Positions 36,801 through 44,218 of a DNA stretch of 64,000 bases are shown in pieces. The first letter of the stretch is position 1; the number at the start of each line of letters is the position of its first letter. The position numbers and the translations under genes were made by a program. This DNA comes from Verrucomicrobiaceae bacterium (GTDB taxonomy: Bacteria; Verrucomicrobiota; Verrucomicrobiia; Verrucomicrobiales; Akkermansiaceae), in contig JAIXWR010000037.1 in the NCBI GenBank assembly GCA_027491155.1, positions 62,001 to 126,000 of the forward strand, in the 5' to 3' direction. The notes beneath the pieces were generated by a model, which did no database searches, was not told the DNA's origin, and was given only the letters and a program-made list of their open reading frames with translations.

Positions 36801-37421
36801 GGCGCTGCGGAGTGCATCCTCGTCGAGCGGCACGACTTCGCGCCCCGCGGCATCATGTCGCCCGGCCACTCCGGCGGAGAATGCCGGCAGCACCTCGGGC
36901 AGCGGCTGGTCGAGGGCGAAAAGCCGGTCGCGCCGCTGGTCGCGGATCACCGGCAGGTCCCCGAAGCCCGCCGTGGTGAAGAAGGCGAGCCTCGCGCCCT
37001 TGCGCTCTAACAGGGCATTCGTCCCCCGCGTGGTCGCGACCCGGAAATCGGCCGGTGGCAAGGGCTTTTCCGCCGGCGTGCCGGTGAGCAGGCGGGCGAC
37101 AGCCACCGGAGCCTCGTCGCCGCAGCCCAGCTCGAGGATGTCGCCGGCCGCGAGATAGTCAGGTTCCCCTTCGAATTTCAGCCAGCGCGCCCCGTCCCGG
37201 CTTGCGACCACCCGTGCCGTGCCGCAACTCCATCCCGCCAGCGTAGCGTCGGGAGCGCGCAGCTCGGAATCCGTGATCCAACCCTCCCCGTCACGCGCCA
37301 CCACGCGGCAGCGCAGCGTGCCGTCGGACAGGATTTTCGCACGCCGCTCCACGCCGTCCGGGCCGAGGGCCCAGGCATCGGTGAAAGTCCCGCCGGTATC
37401 CACGCGGATGCGCCACTGCAT
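33801..37421 (-). CDS. 5-oxoprolinase (fused hydantoinase A and B)
   Basis: 1206 residues from the ATG at 37421. The N-terminal half is hydantoinase A/oxoprolinase ([16 protein letters not shown] at the start, [19 protein letters not shown] near residue 337, [20 protein letters not shown] near residue 498). The C-terminal half is hydantoinase B ([19 protein letters not shown] block after about 725, then [17 protein letters not shown]). A single-chain form of this length is typical of ATP-dependent 5-oxoprolinase, which opens 5-oxoproline to glutamate. The linker between halves (about 685-697) is built from the GGATCGGTCGGA repeat. It is separated from the WXG100-like start by 144 bp. Confidence 0.93.
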   Translation of the reverse strand: MQWRIRVDTGGTFTDAWALGPDGVERRAKILSDGTLRCRVVARDGEGWITDSELRAPDATLAGWSCGTARVVASRDGARWLKFEGEPDYLAAGDILELGCGDEAPVAVARLLTGTPAEKPLPPADFRVATTRGTNALLERKGARLAFFTTAGFGDLPVIRDQRRDRLFALDQPLPEVLPAFSAGVAGRHDAAGREVVPLDEDALRSAAAEALKAGCTVAAVAFLHSWKEPGHEIRAGEILRDAGFARVILSHEAAPLIRLLPRAETAMAEAFLTPVMENFVRRVSGPLGDSEPWLMTSAGGLVPASRFRPKDSLLSGPAGGLVGAAELARAAGFPKVLTFDMGGTSTDVARIDGPFSWRQEQQIGPARVFAPALKIETVAAGGGSICRWRNGRLEVGPESAGADPGPACYGRGGPLTLTDVNLLLGLMDPAKAGIPLDRAAAESRLEQLLTELHEAGEATTAAGLLAGLRDIAVETMAEAIRGVSVREGCDPRDFALLAFGGAGPQHACAVAEKLGVDRVLIPADAGLLSAWGLERARRLEQRVKQVLRPLEGCDDLADLWRELAADAGASIDGAGFRWLADLRLVGQDSVLTVEAPGAEVPMAQLARAFTGEYHTLYGYPPPANRALELVALRVVAEEKSAPSLPETFPAGAEPGPVLLQDRFSTCVIPAAWRMRRGSRGTLLLERSDGSVGPEGSVPGTVRSALFQSRFEGIVGAMGESLRRTALSTNVKERLDFSCALLDASGRLVASAPHVPVHLGALGVCVREVLRVLDPGPGDVIITNHPGFGGSHLPDVTLIAPVFDGAGERVAFVANRAHHAEIGGKAPGSMPADARFLAEEGVVIAPRLLVRGGEPLFGEVEALLRDAPWPSRRISDNLADLEAQLASIHHGTRALDRLAAEHGGKIVRDELRGILDRSAALMAGRLQGPGLDQGVATAFDDGTPLQLRLTAGEGRMCLDFSGSGGVHPRNLNATPAIVRSTVLFALRLWLGEDVPLNEGLLEAVEIVIPPGLLSPDFGDDPAKAPAVVGGNVETSQRLTDLLLEALGLAANGPGTMNNFLFGDGGFGYYETLAGGSGAGPDHHGSSGRHVHMTNTAITDPELLEHRFPVRLWKYEIRRGSGGAGRHRGGDGMIREVEFLKPLVVSFLTERRASGPRGLAGGGDGEPGSQTRIHPDGREEALPGAVTYQAAAGERVVIRTPGGGGWG
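35341..35362. repeat. GGATCGGTCGGA-type repeat inside the 5-oxoprolinase linker
   Basis: GGTCCGACCGATCCGTCCGA with the next bases TC is, on the coding strand, the same kind of GATCGG/GGTCGGA run that forms the terminator stem at 9233-9266. It codes in frame for the Ser/Asp/Gly linker between the A and B halves, a place that can tolerate insertion. Confidence 0.5.
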
Positions 37422-37467
37422 GGCCGGATTTGAAGGCGGATGTTCCCGGCGGGAAAGCACGGAGTGG

Positions 37468-38202
37468 CTACTTTTCCCCGAGGAACCTCAGCAGGATCCC
37501 CATGCACAGGCGCGCCAGCGACGGATTGTATCGCGGGCCCTCGTCGCGGAGGAAGGCATGGGCGGCATTGAATTCATGCCACTCGAAATCGCGGCCGCTT
37601 TCCTCCAGCGTGCGGTGGATGAGCTCGCGCCCCTCTTTTGGAATGTGCGGATCCTGCCGGCCCCAGACGAACAGCATCCGCGCTTCCATCCCGCCCAGCC
37701 GCCGCAAGGTGTCGTCCGACTTCCCCGCACCCAGCGTCGCCGTGTGGACATCGGTCGGGTAAAAGCAGGCGACCGCCGATACCCCCTCGTGAAAGCCCGC
37801 CCGCAGCGCGAGGTGGCCGCCCAGGCACACGCCGTAGCTGGCAATTTCCCCGGCGACGCCTTCGTGGCCGCGCAGCCAGGTGACCAGCACGTCGACATCC
37901 TCGTCGTAGGACGCGAGTTCCTTGGTGAATTTCAGTTCATTCCCCCGGTCGGAGCCCGCTTGGTCATAAGCCAACACCGTCCCGAGCGGCTCGAACTCGT
38001 GATACACCTCGGGCACCGCCACCAGATGACCCTCGCCCGCCAGCGCCGCCGCCATCCGGCGGATCGGCCCGGTGACCTGGAAGATCTCCGAAAAGAAGAT
38101 CACCGCGGGAAAGGGCCCGCTTCCGGTCGGTGCGAAAACGTGCACGCGCATCGGTCCGCGGCGGGTTTCCAGATCGACATGGGTCTCGGTCAGCGTCGAC
38201 AT
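37468..38202 (-). CDS. Dienelactone hydrolase family protein
   Basis: 244 residues from the ATG at 38202; an in-frame ATG four codons upstream is a possible alternative. The alpha/beta-hydrolase nucleophile is Cys in SYGVCLGGH (about residue 132), the dienelactone hydrolase form G-x-C-x-G-G; the acid and His are likely in GRQDPHIP and AAHAFLRDE. These enzymes open dienelactones or related esters in the cytoplasm. The natural substrate is unknown. It starts 141 bp after the Wzt stop and precedes the oxoprolinase gene on the same strand. Confidence 0.92.
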   Translation of the reverse strand: MSTLTETHVDLETRRGPMRVHVFAPTGSGPFPAVIFFSEIFQVTGPIRRMAAALAGEGHLVAVPEVYHEFEPLGTVLAYDQAGSDRGNELKFTKELASYDEDVDVLVTWLRGHEGVAGEIASYGVCLGGHLALRAGFHEGVSAVACFYPTDVHTATLGAGKSDDTLRRLGGMEARMLFVWGRQDPHIPKEGRELIHRTLEESGRDFEWHEFNAAHAFLRDEGPRYNPSLARLCMGILLRFLGEK

Positions 38203-38342
38203 CGCCGGGAGCATGCCGCCGCCGCCGCCCGCGGGAAGGACAAAGCGCGCCCCACCGCGAAAGCTTCCACCGATCCCGACCGAGGGATCATGCGGGTGAC
38301 TTCCCCTGCACGCTGTTGGTCGCCGGCCAGCGAGGACAGCGC

Positions 38343-39527
38343 TCAAGCTCCCAATTGCCAGCGGCAAGGCGGGGCCAGCAGGCCCTTCTGCTCGGGGGCC
38401 CCCTCGACCGTGAACGGGTGGGCATGCCAGTGATAATCGTAAGCGTGCTTCCACGTCCCTTCGAAAACGCCGACATCGAGGAAGTAGCTCCCCGCCGCGA
38501 GATCCAGGCGATCGAGGATGAAGCGGATCCCTCCCCGGCCCTCGCAGGCCGGCACCTCGACCCGCGCCAGCTGCGTGTTGGTGTCGAGACACAGGGTCCC
38601 GTCCTCGCGGGTGATCGATACGACAAAGACCGGAGCGGCGACCCTCGATCGGGCGTGGTAGGAAATGTCCACCGCCATCGGCCCGCCGGAGCGGACGATC
38701 CGGCCCGGCTGAAGCTGCACCGAATCGATCTCCATTTCGAAAGTGCCGAAACGGTTTTCCCGCGGCACCAGGGCGAGGTCGCCCCCCAGCGGCCGGGCTG
38801 GGCCGTCCGGCGTGCGGCGCAGGGTCTCTTCGTGCATCTCGGTTTCGTAAAGCCCGGCGACCACCTCGGCGCTCCCGAACGCGGCGACCTCCCCCTGCTT
38901 CAGCCACAGCGCCCGGTCGCAGAGCCGCCGGACCTGGTCCATGCCGTGCGACACCATGACGATGGCGCAACCGGCCCGGCGCAGAGCGGTGATCCGGGCG
39001 TGGCACTTCGCCTGGAAAGCGAGGTCCCCGACGGATAGGAACTCGTCCACCAGAAGGATCGCGGGATCGGTGTGGACCGCGACCGCGAAGGCCAGCCGCA
39101 TCATCATCCCGGTGCTGTAGGTGCGGACCGGCTCGTCGATGAAATCCTCCAGTTCGGCAAAGGCGACGATTTCCCCGAGGCGCTCGAGCATTTCCCGCCG
39201 CAGCAGGCCGGCGACCACGCCTGCCAGCATCGCGTTCTCGCGGCCGCTCAGGTCGCCGAGAAAGCCGCCGCCGAGGTCGAGCAAGGCCCCGACCCGGCCG
39301 CGGGTCCGGATGCTGCCGCTGCTCGGCCGGCCGATCCCCCCGAGAAGGCGCAGCAGGGTCGACTTCCCCGCGCCGTTCGCCCCCACCACCCCGAGCATCT
39401 CGCCAGGACCCACCGAGAACGAGACGTCGCGCAGCGCCAGCGGGACCTCGCGGCCGGAGGACGGACCGGTCCGGCGGTGGAGGTAGCGCTTGCTAACCGA
39501 TTCGGCGATGATCAGGGACTCGTTCAC
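38343..39527 (-). CDS. wzt: ABC transporter ATP-binding protein for polysaccharide export (Wzt)
   Basis: 394 residues from a GTG at 39527 overlapping the permease stop (GTGA). The ATPase domain (about 1-250) has Walker A GANGAGKST near residue 52, signature YSTGMMMRLAFA near residue 138, Walker B AILLVDEFLSVGD near residue 157 and switch His in MVSHGMDQ. The C-terminal part (about 270-394) is the Wzt substrate-binding beta-sandwich found in O-antigen exporters. With Wzm it exports a lipid-linked glycan made by the two upstream GT2 proteins. Confidence 0.93.
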   Translation of the reverse strand: MNESLIIAESVSKRYLHRRTGPSSGREVPLALRDVSFSVGPGEMLGVVGANGAGKSTLLRLLGGIGRPSSGSIRTRGRVGALLDLGGGFLGDLSGRENAMLAGVVAGLLRREMLERLGEIVAFAELEDFIDEPVRTYSTGMMMRLAFAVAVHTDPAILLVDEFLSVGDLAFQAKCHARITALRRAGCAIVMVSHGMDQVRRLCDRALWLKQGEVAAFGSAEVVAGLYETEMHEETLRRTPDGPARPLGGDLALVPRENRFGTFEMEIDSVQLQPGRIVRSGGPMAVDISYHARSRVAAPVFVVSITREDGTLCLDTNTQLARVEVPACEGRGGIRFILDRLDLAAGSYFLDVGVFEGTWKHAYDYHWHAHPFTVEGAPEQKGLLAPPCRWQLGA

Positions 39528-40333
39528 ATTTCTTCCACGAAGCGGTGGCTTTGCGAGATGAAGACCTTCCGGCCGGCAAGCGTCAGCAGGACCCCGGCCG
39601 CGAACAGGATCCCGAGCGTCCGGAAATCCGGCAGCCGGCCGTGGAGCAGGACCGCGCGCCATGCTTCGAGCAGGCCGGCCATCGGGTTGAGGTAAAACCA
39701 CTTCCGGATCTCCTCGGGCACCACGCCCAGGTCGTAGAAGACCGGCGTGGCGAACATCATGAGCTGGAGCAGCACGCCGACGACGTGCTGGGTGTCGCGG
39801 TGAAGCACGTTGAGCGAAGCCAGCGGATATGCGATCCCCACCGCCAGCAAGTACTGGATTCCCAGTAACAGCGGCAAGGCGGCCCAGGCGGCGTTGGGCC
39901 GCAGGCCTTCATACCACAGCAGGCCGAACAACAAGGGCCAGGCGATCGCGAAGTGCAGGAAGCGGACGCTGACGGTGACGTGCGGCAACAGCGAAAGCGG
40001 GAAACCGGGCTGGCGGGCCAGCGCCGCGTTGCCCGTGATCAGGCCCACGCTCTGGCCCAGCGAGCCTTGGAACCACCCCCAGACCAGCACCCCGATGTAA
40101 ACGAAGCATGGGTAGTGCGGCACCTGCGACCCCAGGACGTTGCGGAAGATGGTGGAAAAGACGACCAGCTGCAGCAGCGGCCCGCCGAGCGCCCAGCCGA
40201 AGCCGAGCATCGACCGCTTGTACTGCGCCTTGAGGTCGCGCATCGTAAGCACGACCAGGACGTCCCGCGCGTGCTGCCAGCGCCTTGAGGGAGGGATCCC
40301 GGCCGCGGCCGGGGTGATCCGTTGGGAATTCAT
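39524..40333 (-). CDS. wzm: ABC-2 type polysaccharide export permease (Wzm)
   Basis: 269 residues from the ATG at 40333, overlapping the double GT2 gene stop (ATGA). Six hydrophobic helices (about 60-78, 90-105, 125-155, 160-185, 195-215 and 238-258), an N-terminal interface helix with MRDLKAQYKRSMLGFGWALG, and FVYIGVLVWGWF are typical of Wzm/KpsM permeases. It pairs with the Wzt ATPase downstream, forming the polysaccharide export channel of the inner membrane. Confidence 0.92.
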   Translation of the reverse strand: MNSQRITPAAAGIPPSRRWQHARDVLVVLTMRDLKAQYKRSMLGFGWALGGPLLQLVVFSTIFRNVLGSQVPHYPCFVYIGVLVWGWFQGSLGQSVGLITGNAALARQPGFPLSLLPHVTVSVRFLHFAIAWPLLFGLLWYEGLRPNAAWAALPLLLGIQYLLAVGIAYPLASLNVLHRDTQHVVGVLLQLMMFATPVFYDLGVVPEEIRKWFYLNPMAGLLEAWRAVLLHGRLPDFRTLGILFAAGVLLTLAGRKVFISQSHRFVEEM

Positions 40334-42912
40334 GCGGGATCGGGGGAATGTCCGGCCGGCCGGGCACCGGGGCCGTGCTTTCTCACGTGGCGCATGCTTT
40401 GCCACAAGGACCACGGCCCGGCGAGCATTCCATAGGCCTCGATCGCCAGTAGCCGCCAGGGATACCGGGAACGGCCGCGCAGCCGGTCCCAAGCCCGGGA
40501 GAACATCGACTGGGGGAGTTCGAAAAGGATCCGCACCAGCGCCCGCTTGTCGCCGAATTTCATAAGCGTCACGAGGTGATAGGCCACGTGCCCTTTCGAG
40601 TAGGCGAGCAGTTGCCGGCGCAGCCCTTCGCGGGTCACCCGGTGGTGGTGCCACGCCACGGCGGCGGGCTCGTAGACCACCACGTGCCCGGCACGCAGGA
40701 TGCGGTAGAACCAGAGCGTGTCCTCACCGACGCCCGCCGGGACCCCCGCCCCGAGGCATTCCTCGAAGGGCCCCACCCGAGGATCGGCGGAAAGCGAGCG
40801 GCGGAACGCGAGATTCCCGGTGCCGCCAAGCTGCCACGTCGGCACGGCCCGCCGCTTCCAGCGGTGGAACCAGTATTCGTCGAATTCCCGGACCTGATAG
40901 CCGCGGCCGAAACCGCCATACGCCTCGAACTCGACCTCCGCCTCGCTTTCCAGGCTCGCCGGAAGGGTGTGGCCGCTCACCGCGGCGACATCCGCACGTT
41001 CCAGCGGCTTGACCAGTTGCTCCAGCCAGCCGGGGGAAACCACCATGTCGTCGTCGGTCATCACGACGATCTCCTCGCGCGCCGCGGCGATGCCGGCATT
41101 GCGGGCATAGGAGGAACCGGGGCGATGCTCTTCCACCAACTCGACCTGCGGGAAATCGCGCAGCACTTCCCGGATCCCGGGCAGTCCCGGACGGTTGTCG
41201 ACCACGATGACCTGCAAGCGCCGTGACGTTTCCAAGGCGAACAAGGAGGTCAGGCAACGCCGCAGGTCCTCCGGGCGGTCGCAGGTCGCCACGATGACGC
41301 TCACCCCGGCCGCATCCTCCGCCCCGGCGTCTTCCGGCCGGGCAGGATGAATGACATCCTGAAGCTGTGCCAGCTGCCTCGACCAGGCGATCGCGGGGTC
41401 CGCGGAGCCCAGCGTCACGACGTCCCACCACAGCACTCTGGAGATTTCATCCGCGAGACGCGATGGGACGACGGCCTTGCCGAGGCTGCGCAAGGTGATC
41501 CGGCCAAGCGGCTTGCCCCGCCATTGAACCAGCACCTCCAGCGAGTCCTTCGCGAGCCCCTCGTGCAGCACCCGCAAGGGCTCCGCGATGTCGACCACCA
41601 CCAGCCCGGTCCGGCAAAGCTCCTGCTTGCCGTCGGCCGGGGGGATCTTGAAGGTGTCCGGCCGCTTCGATTCGTCGGCGACGATCTTCACTCGCGCGCG
41701 CCGGTAGCCGCCGATGCCGTCCAGATACCCTTTGATCTCCCGCGTGACCAACTGCCGTGGAAACCACGAAGGCGCCCACAGCGACCTCTTCCAGCGCTCC
41801 CAGGCCCAGTGCCTCCACCACCAGCGGATCAGCTTGCGGATTCCGGGCCGGTCCGGAGGGAACTCGGCGGCCTCCCGCTCGAAGAAGCAGCGGGTCGCGT
41901 GCCCGTAGCTGTAGAGGAGCTTCGAAAGCTCCTGCATGGTCCGCCGGTGGCGATGGCGCACGACCGCAGTGGGCTCGTAAAGACAAAGCATCCCGGAGCG
42001 GACGCAGCGAAAGAAGATCTCGTGGTCCCCGCCCCCGAGCGTCGGAGTGCCGACATCGAGCGCCGGGTCGAACCAGCCGATCTCGTCGAAGAGCGATCGG
42101 CGGATCGCCATGTTCGCCCCTGCCCCGAGCTGGCCCGCGCCGACCAGATTCCACGGCATCGGCGCTCCCGGCAGGGACTGCAGGTAGCTGCGGAAACAGC
42201 CTCGGCCGAAACCGCCGTAGCGCTCGAACAGCGCCTGCGCCTCGGTTTCCAGTTCCGCGGGTTCGATCAGCCCGGTCACCAGCCCGACGGCGGGATCCTC
42301 GCCGAACACCCGGGCCAAGGCATCGACCCAACCGGGATCCACCATCACGTCGTCGTCGGTGTAGGCGATGATCTCCCCCCTGGCCTCCGCGATGGCCCGG
42401 TTGCGGGCATGGTCGAGGCCCGGAGTTTCCTCGCGGACATACCGGAACTGCGGGAAGTGCTCCTTGACCAGCCGCTCCGTGGCGTCGGTGGCGGGCGCGT
42501 TGTCCACCACGATCACCTCCAGCGGCGCGACCCGCAGCGCGGCCAGCGAGGCAAGGCACTTCGCCATGTCGTCGGGGCGGTCGCGGGTGCACACGGCGAC
42601 ACTGATGGTCGGCAGCGCGGCGGACGGCTGCGGGTCGGGACCGTGGTCGCGGACCTCCGGCGGGGCCGTCACTCCATCGCCGAGCAAGGCACGGCGGGCC
42701 ATTTCCCGCCCGATGCGGGCTTGCAGCCGGGCCATCACCCGGTAGCCGACATCACCGGCCCGGACTTTCCCGCCGACGACCGGAACCTGCATGACGGAAA
42801 GAGGCACCCCGTGCCAGCGGACAAGGACCCGTGCGGCGCGGCTGCCTTCGCCGGCTGGAAGATCGCCGGGCGCGGAAAGTTCGTAATCGAGCGGACGGAT
42901 GGGGAGTAGCAT
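40330..42912 (-). CDS. Two-module GT2 glycosyltransferase, internally duplicated
   Basis: 860 residues from the ATG at 42912; a TTG at 42939 is possible but weaker. The protein contains two copies of the same module: a small accessory segment (VLVRWHGVPLSVMQV, then VLVQWRGKPLGRITL) followed by a GT2 domain. The first GT2 has SVAVCTRDRPDDM and AYTDDDVMVDPGW, the second SVIVATCDRPEDL and VMTDDDMVVSPGW; both carry a YGGFGRG block. These are cytosolic nucleotide-sugar transferases of the GT-A fold. The C-terminal helix-rich tail may meet the membrane. It is coupled to wzm by ATGA and probably assembles the exported glycan by two different linkages. Confidence 0.9.
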   Translation of the reverse strand: MLLPIRPLDYELSAPGDLPAGEGSRAARVLVRWHGVPLSVMQVPVVGGKVRAGDVGYRVMARLQARIGREMARRALLGDGVTAPPEVRDHGPDPQPSAALPTISVAVCTRDRPDDMAKCLASLAALRVAPLEVIVVDNAPATDATERLVKEHFPQFRYVREETPGLDHARNRAIAEARGEIIAYTDDDVMVDPGWVDALARVFGEDPAVGLVTGLIEPAELETEAQALFERYGGFGRGCFRSYLQSLPGAPMPWNLVGAGQLGAGANMAIRRSLFDEIGWFDPALDVGTPTLGGGDHEIFFRCVRSGMLCLYEPTAVVRHRHRRTMQELSKLLYSYGHATRCFFEREAAEFPPDRPGIRKLIRWWWRHWAWERWKRSLWAPSWFPRQLVTREIKGYLDGIGGYRRARVKIVADESKRPDTFKIPPADGKQELCRTGLVVVDIAEPLRVLHEGLAKDSLEVLVQWRGKPLGRITLRSLGKAVVPSRLADEISRVLWWDVVTLGSADPAIAWSRQLAQLQDVIHPARPEDAGAEDAAGVSVIVATCDRPEDLRRCLTSLFALETSRRLQVIVVDNRPGLPGIREVLRDFPQVELVEEHRPGSSYARNAGIAAAREEIVVMTDDDMVVSPGWLEQLVKPLERADVAAVSGHTLPASLESEAEVEFEAYGGFGRGYQVREFDEYWFHRWKRRAVPTWQLGGTGNLAFRRSLSADPRVGPFEECLGAGVPAGVGEDTLWFYRILRAGHVVVYEPAAVAWHHHRVTREGLRRQLLAYSKGHVAYHLVTLMKFGDKRALVRILFELPQSMFSRAWDRLRGRSRYPWRLLAIEAYGMLAGPWSLWQSMRHVRKHGPGARPAGHSPDPA

Positions 42913-42942
42913 GGGGAGGAAAAGCTTCGCGGACCGCAAGCG

Positions 42943-44031
42943 CTAGGAAGCGCGCCTTCCGGGTTTCTCGGAGAGAAGCTGCTGCCAGCGGCGGTTCTGC
43001 AAGCCATCGGAAGCGGTCAGGTGGGGCGCCTCCGCTTGGGCACCAGACGCCCTCCCGCCCGGAACCGTCGCGCCCTGCGGCAACCGCCCGCGGCTGCCGG
43101 TGGCCAGCCGGACCAGGCTCTTCAAGCCCATCATGTGGAACTTGTGGCTCATGCCGAGCCGGGGATCCGCGACGATGGCCCGGCAAATCGAGCGCAGGCA
43201 GCCGCGATAGTTCCCCCACAGGTAGCACTTCGAAACCAGATAGCCGTGGAAGTTCCCCGCGGACCAGCGGAACACCTTCGAGGGAAGCCCGGGATTCCGG
43301 GAGCGCGCCCGGTCCATCACCAGCCCGTACGACCGGCTCATGCCCTCGACATTCAGGCTCATGCAGTCTTCGACCTGCCGGTAGCCGACCAGCGTTTGGC
43401 GAACCACTGCCACTTCATGATGCTCCGCGACCCGGATGGAAAGGTCCCAGTCCTCGCAGCCCTGGGCCCCGCCCTGCTCGTCCCGGGTGAGATAGAGGCC
43501 GGTTTCGGCGAGAGCCGAAGCCCGGAACATCGGACTGCTGGCGTTCCCGATGAAATTCCTGAGGATGAGCAGATCGACCACCGAACCCTCGATCTCGAAG
43601 GGATGGGCGTCGGTGATCTTCCGCCCTTCGCTGTCGATCTTCTCCGACCAGCAATAGACCAAACCCCTCGATTCCCCGCCCTCTTCCATGGCTCGCACCT
43701 GGAGCTCGAGCTTTTCGGGATACCAGATGTCGTCCGCATCCAGCGGTGCCAAGTACTTCCCCCGGGCCGCGAGGATCGCCGTGTTGCGCGCCGCCCCCAC
43801 GCCGGCATTCGCCTGGCGGATCAGCCGGATCCGGGGATCAACCGAAGCCAAAGCCTCCACCACGGCCGCGGTGTCATCCTTCGAGCCGTCGTCCACCACG
43901 AGGATCTCGATGGCTTGGAGGGTCTGGGAACAGGCGGATTTCAGGGTAGGCGGCAGCCAGCGGGCGGCATTATGGGCCGGGACAAGCACGGTGACCACGA
44001 CGCCGCCCGGGGATTCGGGGCGAACAAGCAC
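42943..44031 (-). CDS. Glycosyltransferase family 2
   Basis: 362 residues from a GTG at 44031. GT2 hallmarks: VTVLVPAHNAARWLPPTLKS near residue 13, IEILVVDDGSKDDTAAVVEA near residue 41 and the metal site APLDADDIWYPEKLEL near residue 94. The C-terminal about 60 residues are basic and low complexity. It is the first gene of the minus-strand export unit (GT2, double GT2, wzm, wzt), spaced 30 bp from the next. It diverges from nuoG across a 187-bp region with the Rex-type operator. Confidence 0.92.
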   Translation of the reverse strand: MLVRPESPGGVVVTVLVPAHNAARWLPPTLKSACSQTLQAIEILVVDDGSKDDTAAVVEALASVDPRIRLIRQANAGVGAARNTAILAARGKYLAPLDADDIWYPEKLELQVRAMEEGGESRGLVYCWSEKIDSEGRKITDAHPFEIEGSVVDLLILRNFIGNASSPMFRASALAETGLYLTRDEQGGAQGCEDWDLSIRVAEHHEVAVVRQTLVGYRQVEDCMSLNVEGMSRSYGLVMDRARSRNPGLPSKVFRWSAGNFHGYLVSKCYLWGNYRGCLRSICRAIVADPRLGMSHKFHMMGLKSLVRLATGSRGRLPQGATVPGGRASGAQAEAPHLTASDGLQNRRWQQLLSEKPGRRAS

Positions 44032-44123
44032 GGCTGCAGGTTAAATATCAGGATCGCTTTTGCAATCCTGATGTGACCGCCCCTCCCGCCGCCCGACCGG
44101 CGCTTGCCCGATCCGATCCGACC

Positions 44124-44141
44124 TTGTGAAATTTTTCACAA
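44124..44141. promoter_or_regulatory. Rex-type operator palindrome (copy 2), before nuoG
   Basis: TTGTGAAATTTTTCACAA is base-for-base the same 18 bp as at 8163-8180 and fits TTGTGAA-N4-TTCACAA. It lies 77 bp before the nuoG start and just ahead of a possible promoter at 44149-44177. Rex represses respiratory genes such as NADH dehydrogenase when NADH is low or removed from DNA when NADH is high, so the target fits. The core TGTGA-N6-TCACA also fits CRP-type regulators. Confidence 0.75.
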
Positions 44142-44148
44142 AGTGCGC

Positions 44149-44177
44149 TTGCGGCCCGGGGGGCGGTTTTTCATAGT
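44149..44177 (+). promoter_or_regulatory. Possible sigma-70 promoter of the nuo operon
   Basis: TTGCGG at 44149-44154 is spaced 17 bp from CATAGT at 44172-44177. The elements are only partly like the consensus. The Rex-type palindrome ends 7 bp upstream of the -35 box. No mapped start supports it. Confidence 0.35.
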
Positions 44178-44218
44178 CCGCGCGCCCCGCGGACCCGATC
44201 CACGGACTTCCTTGCCCC

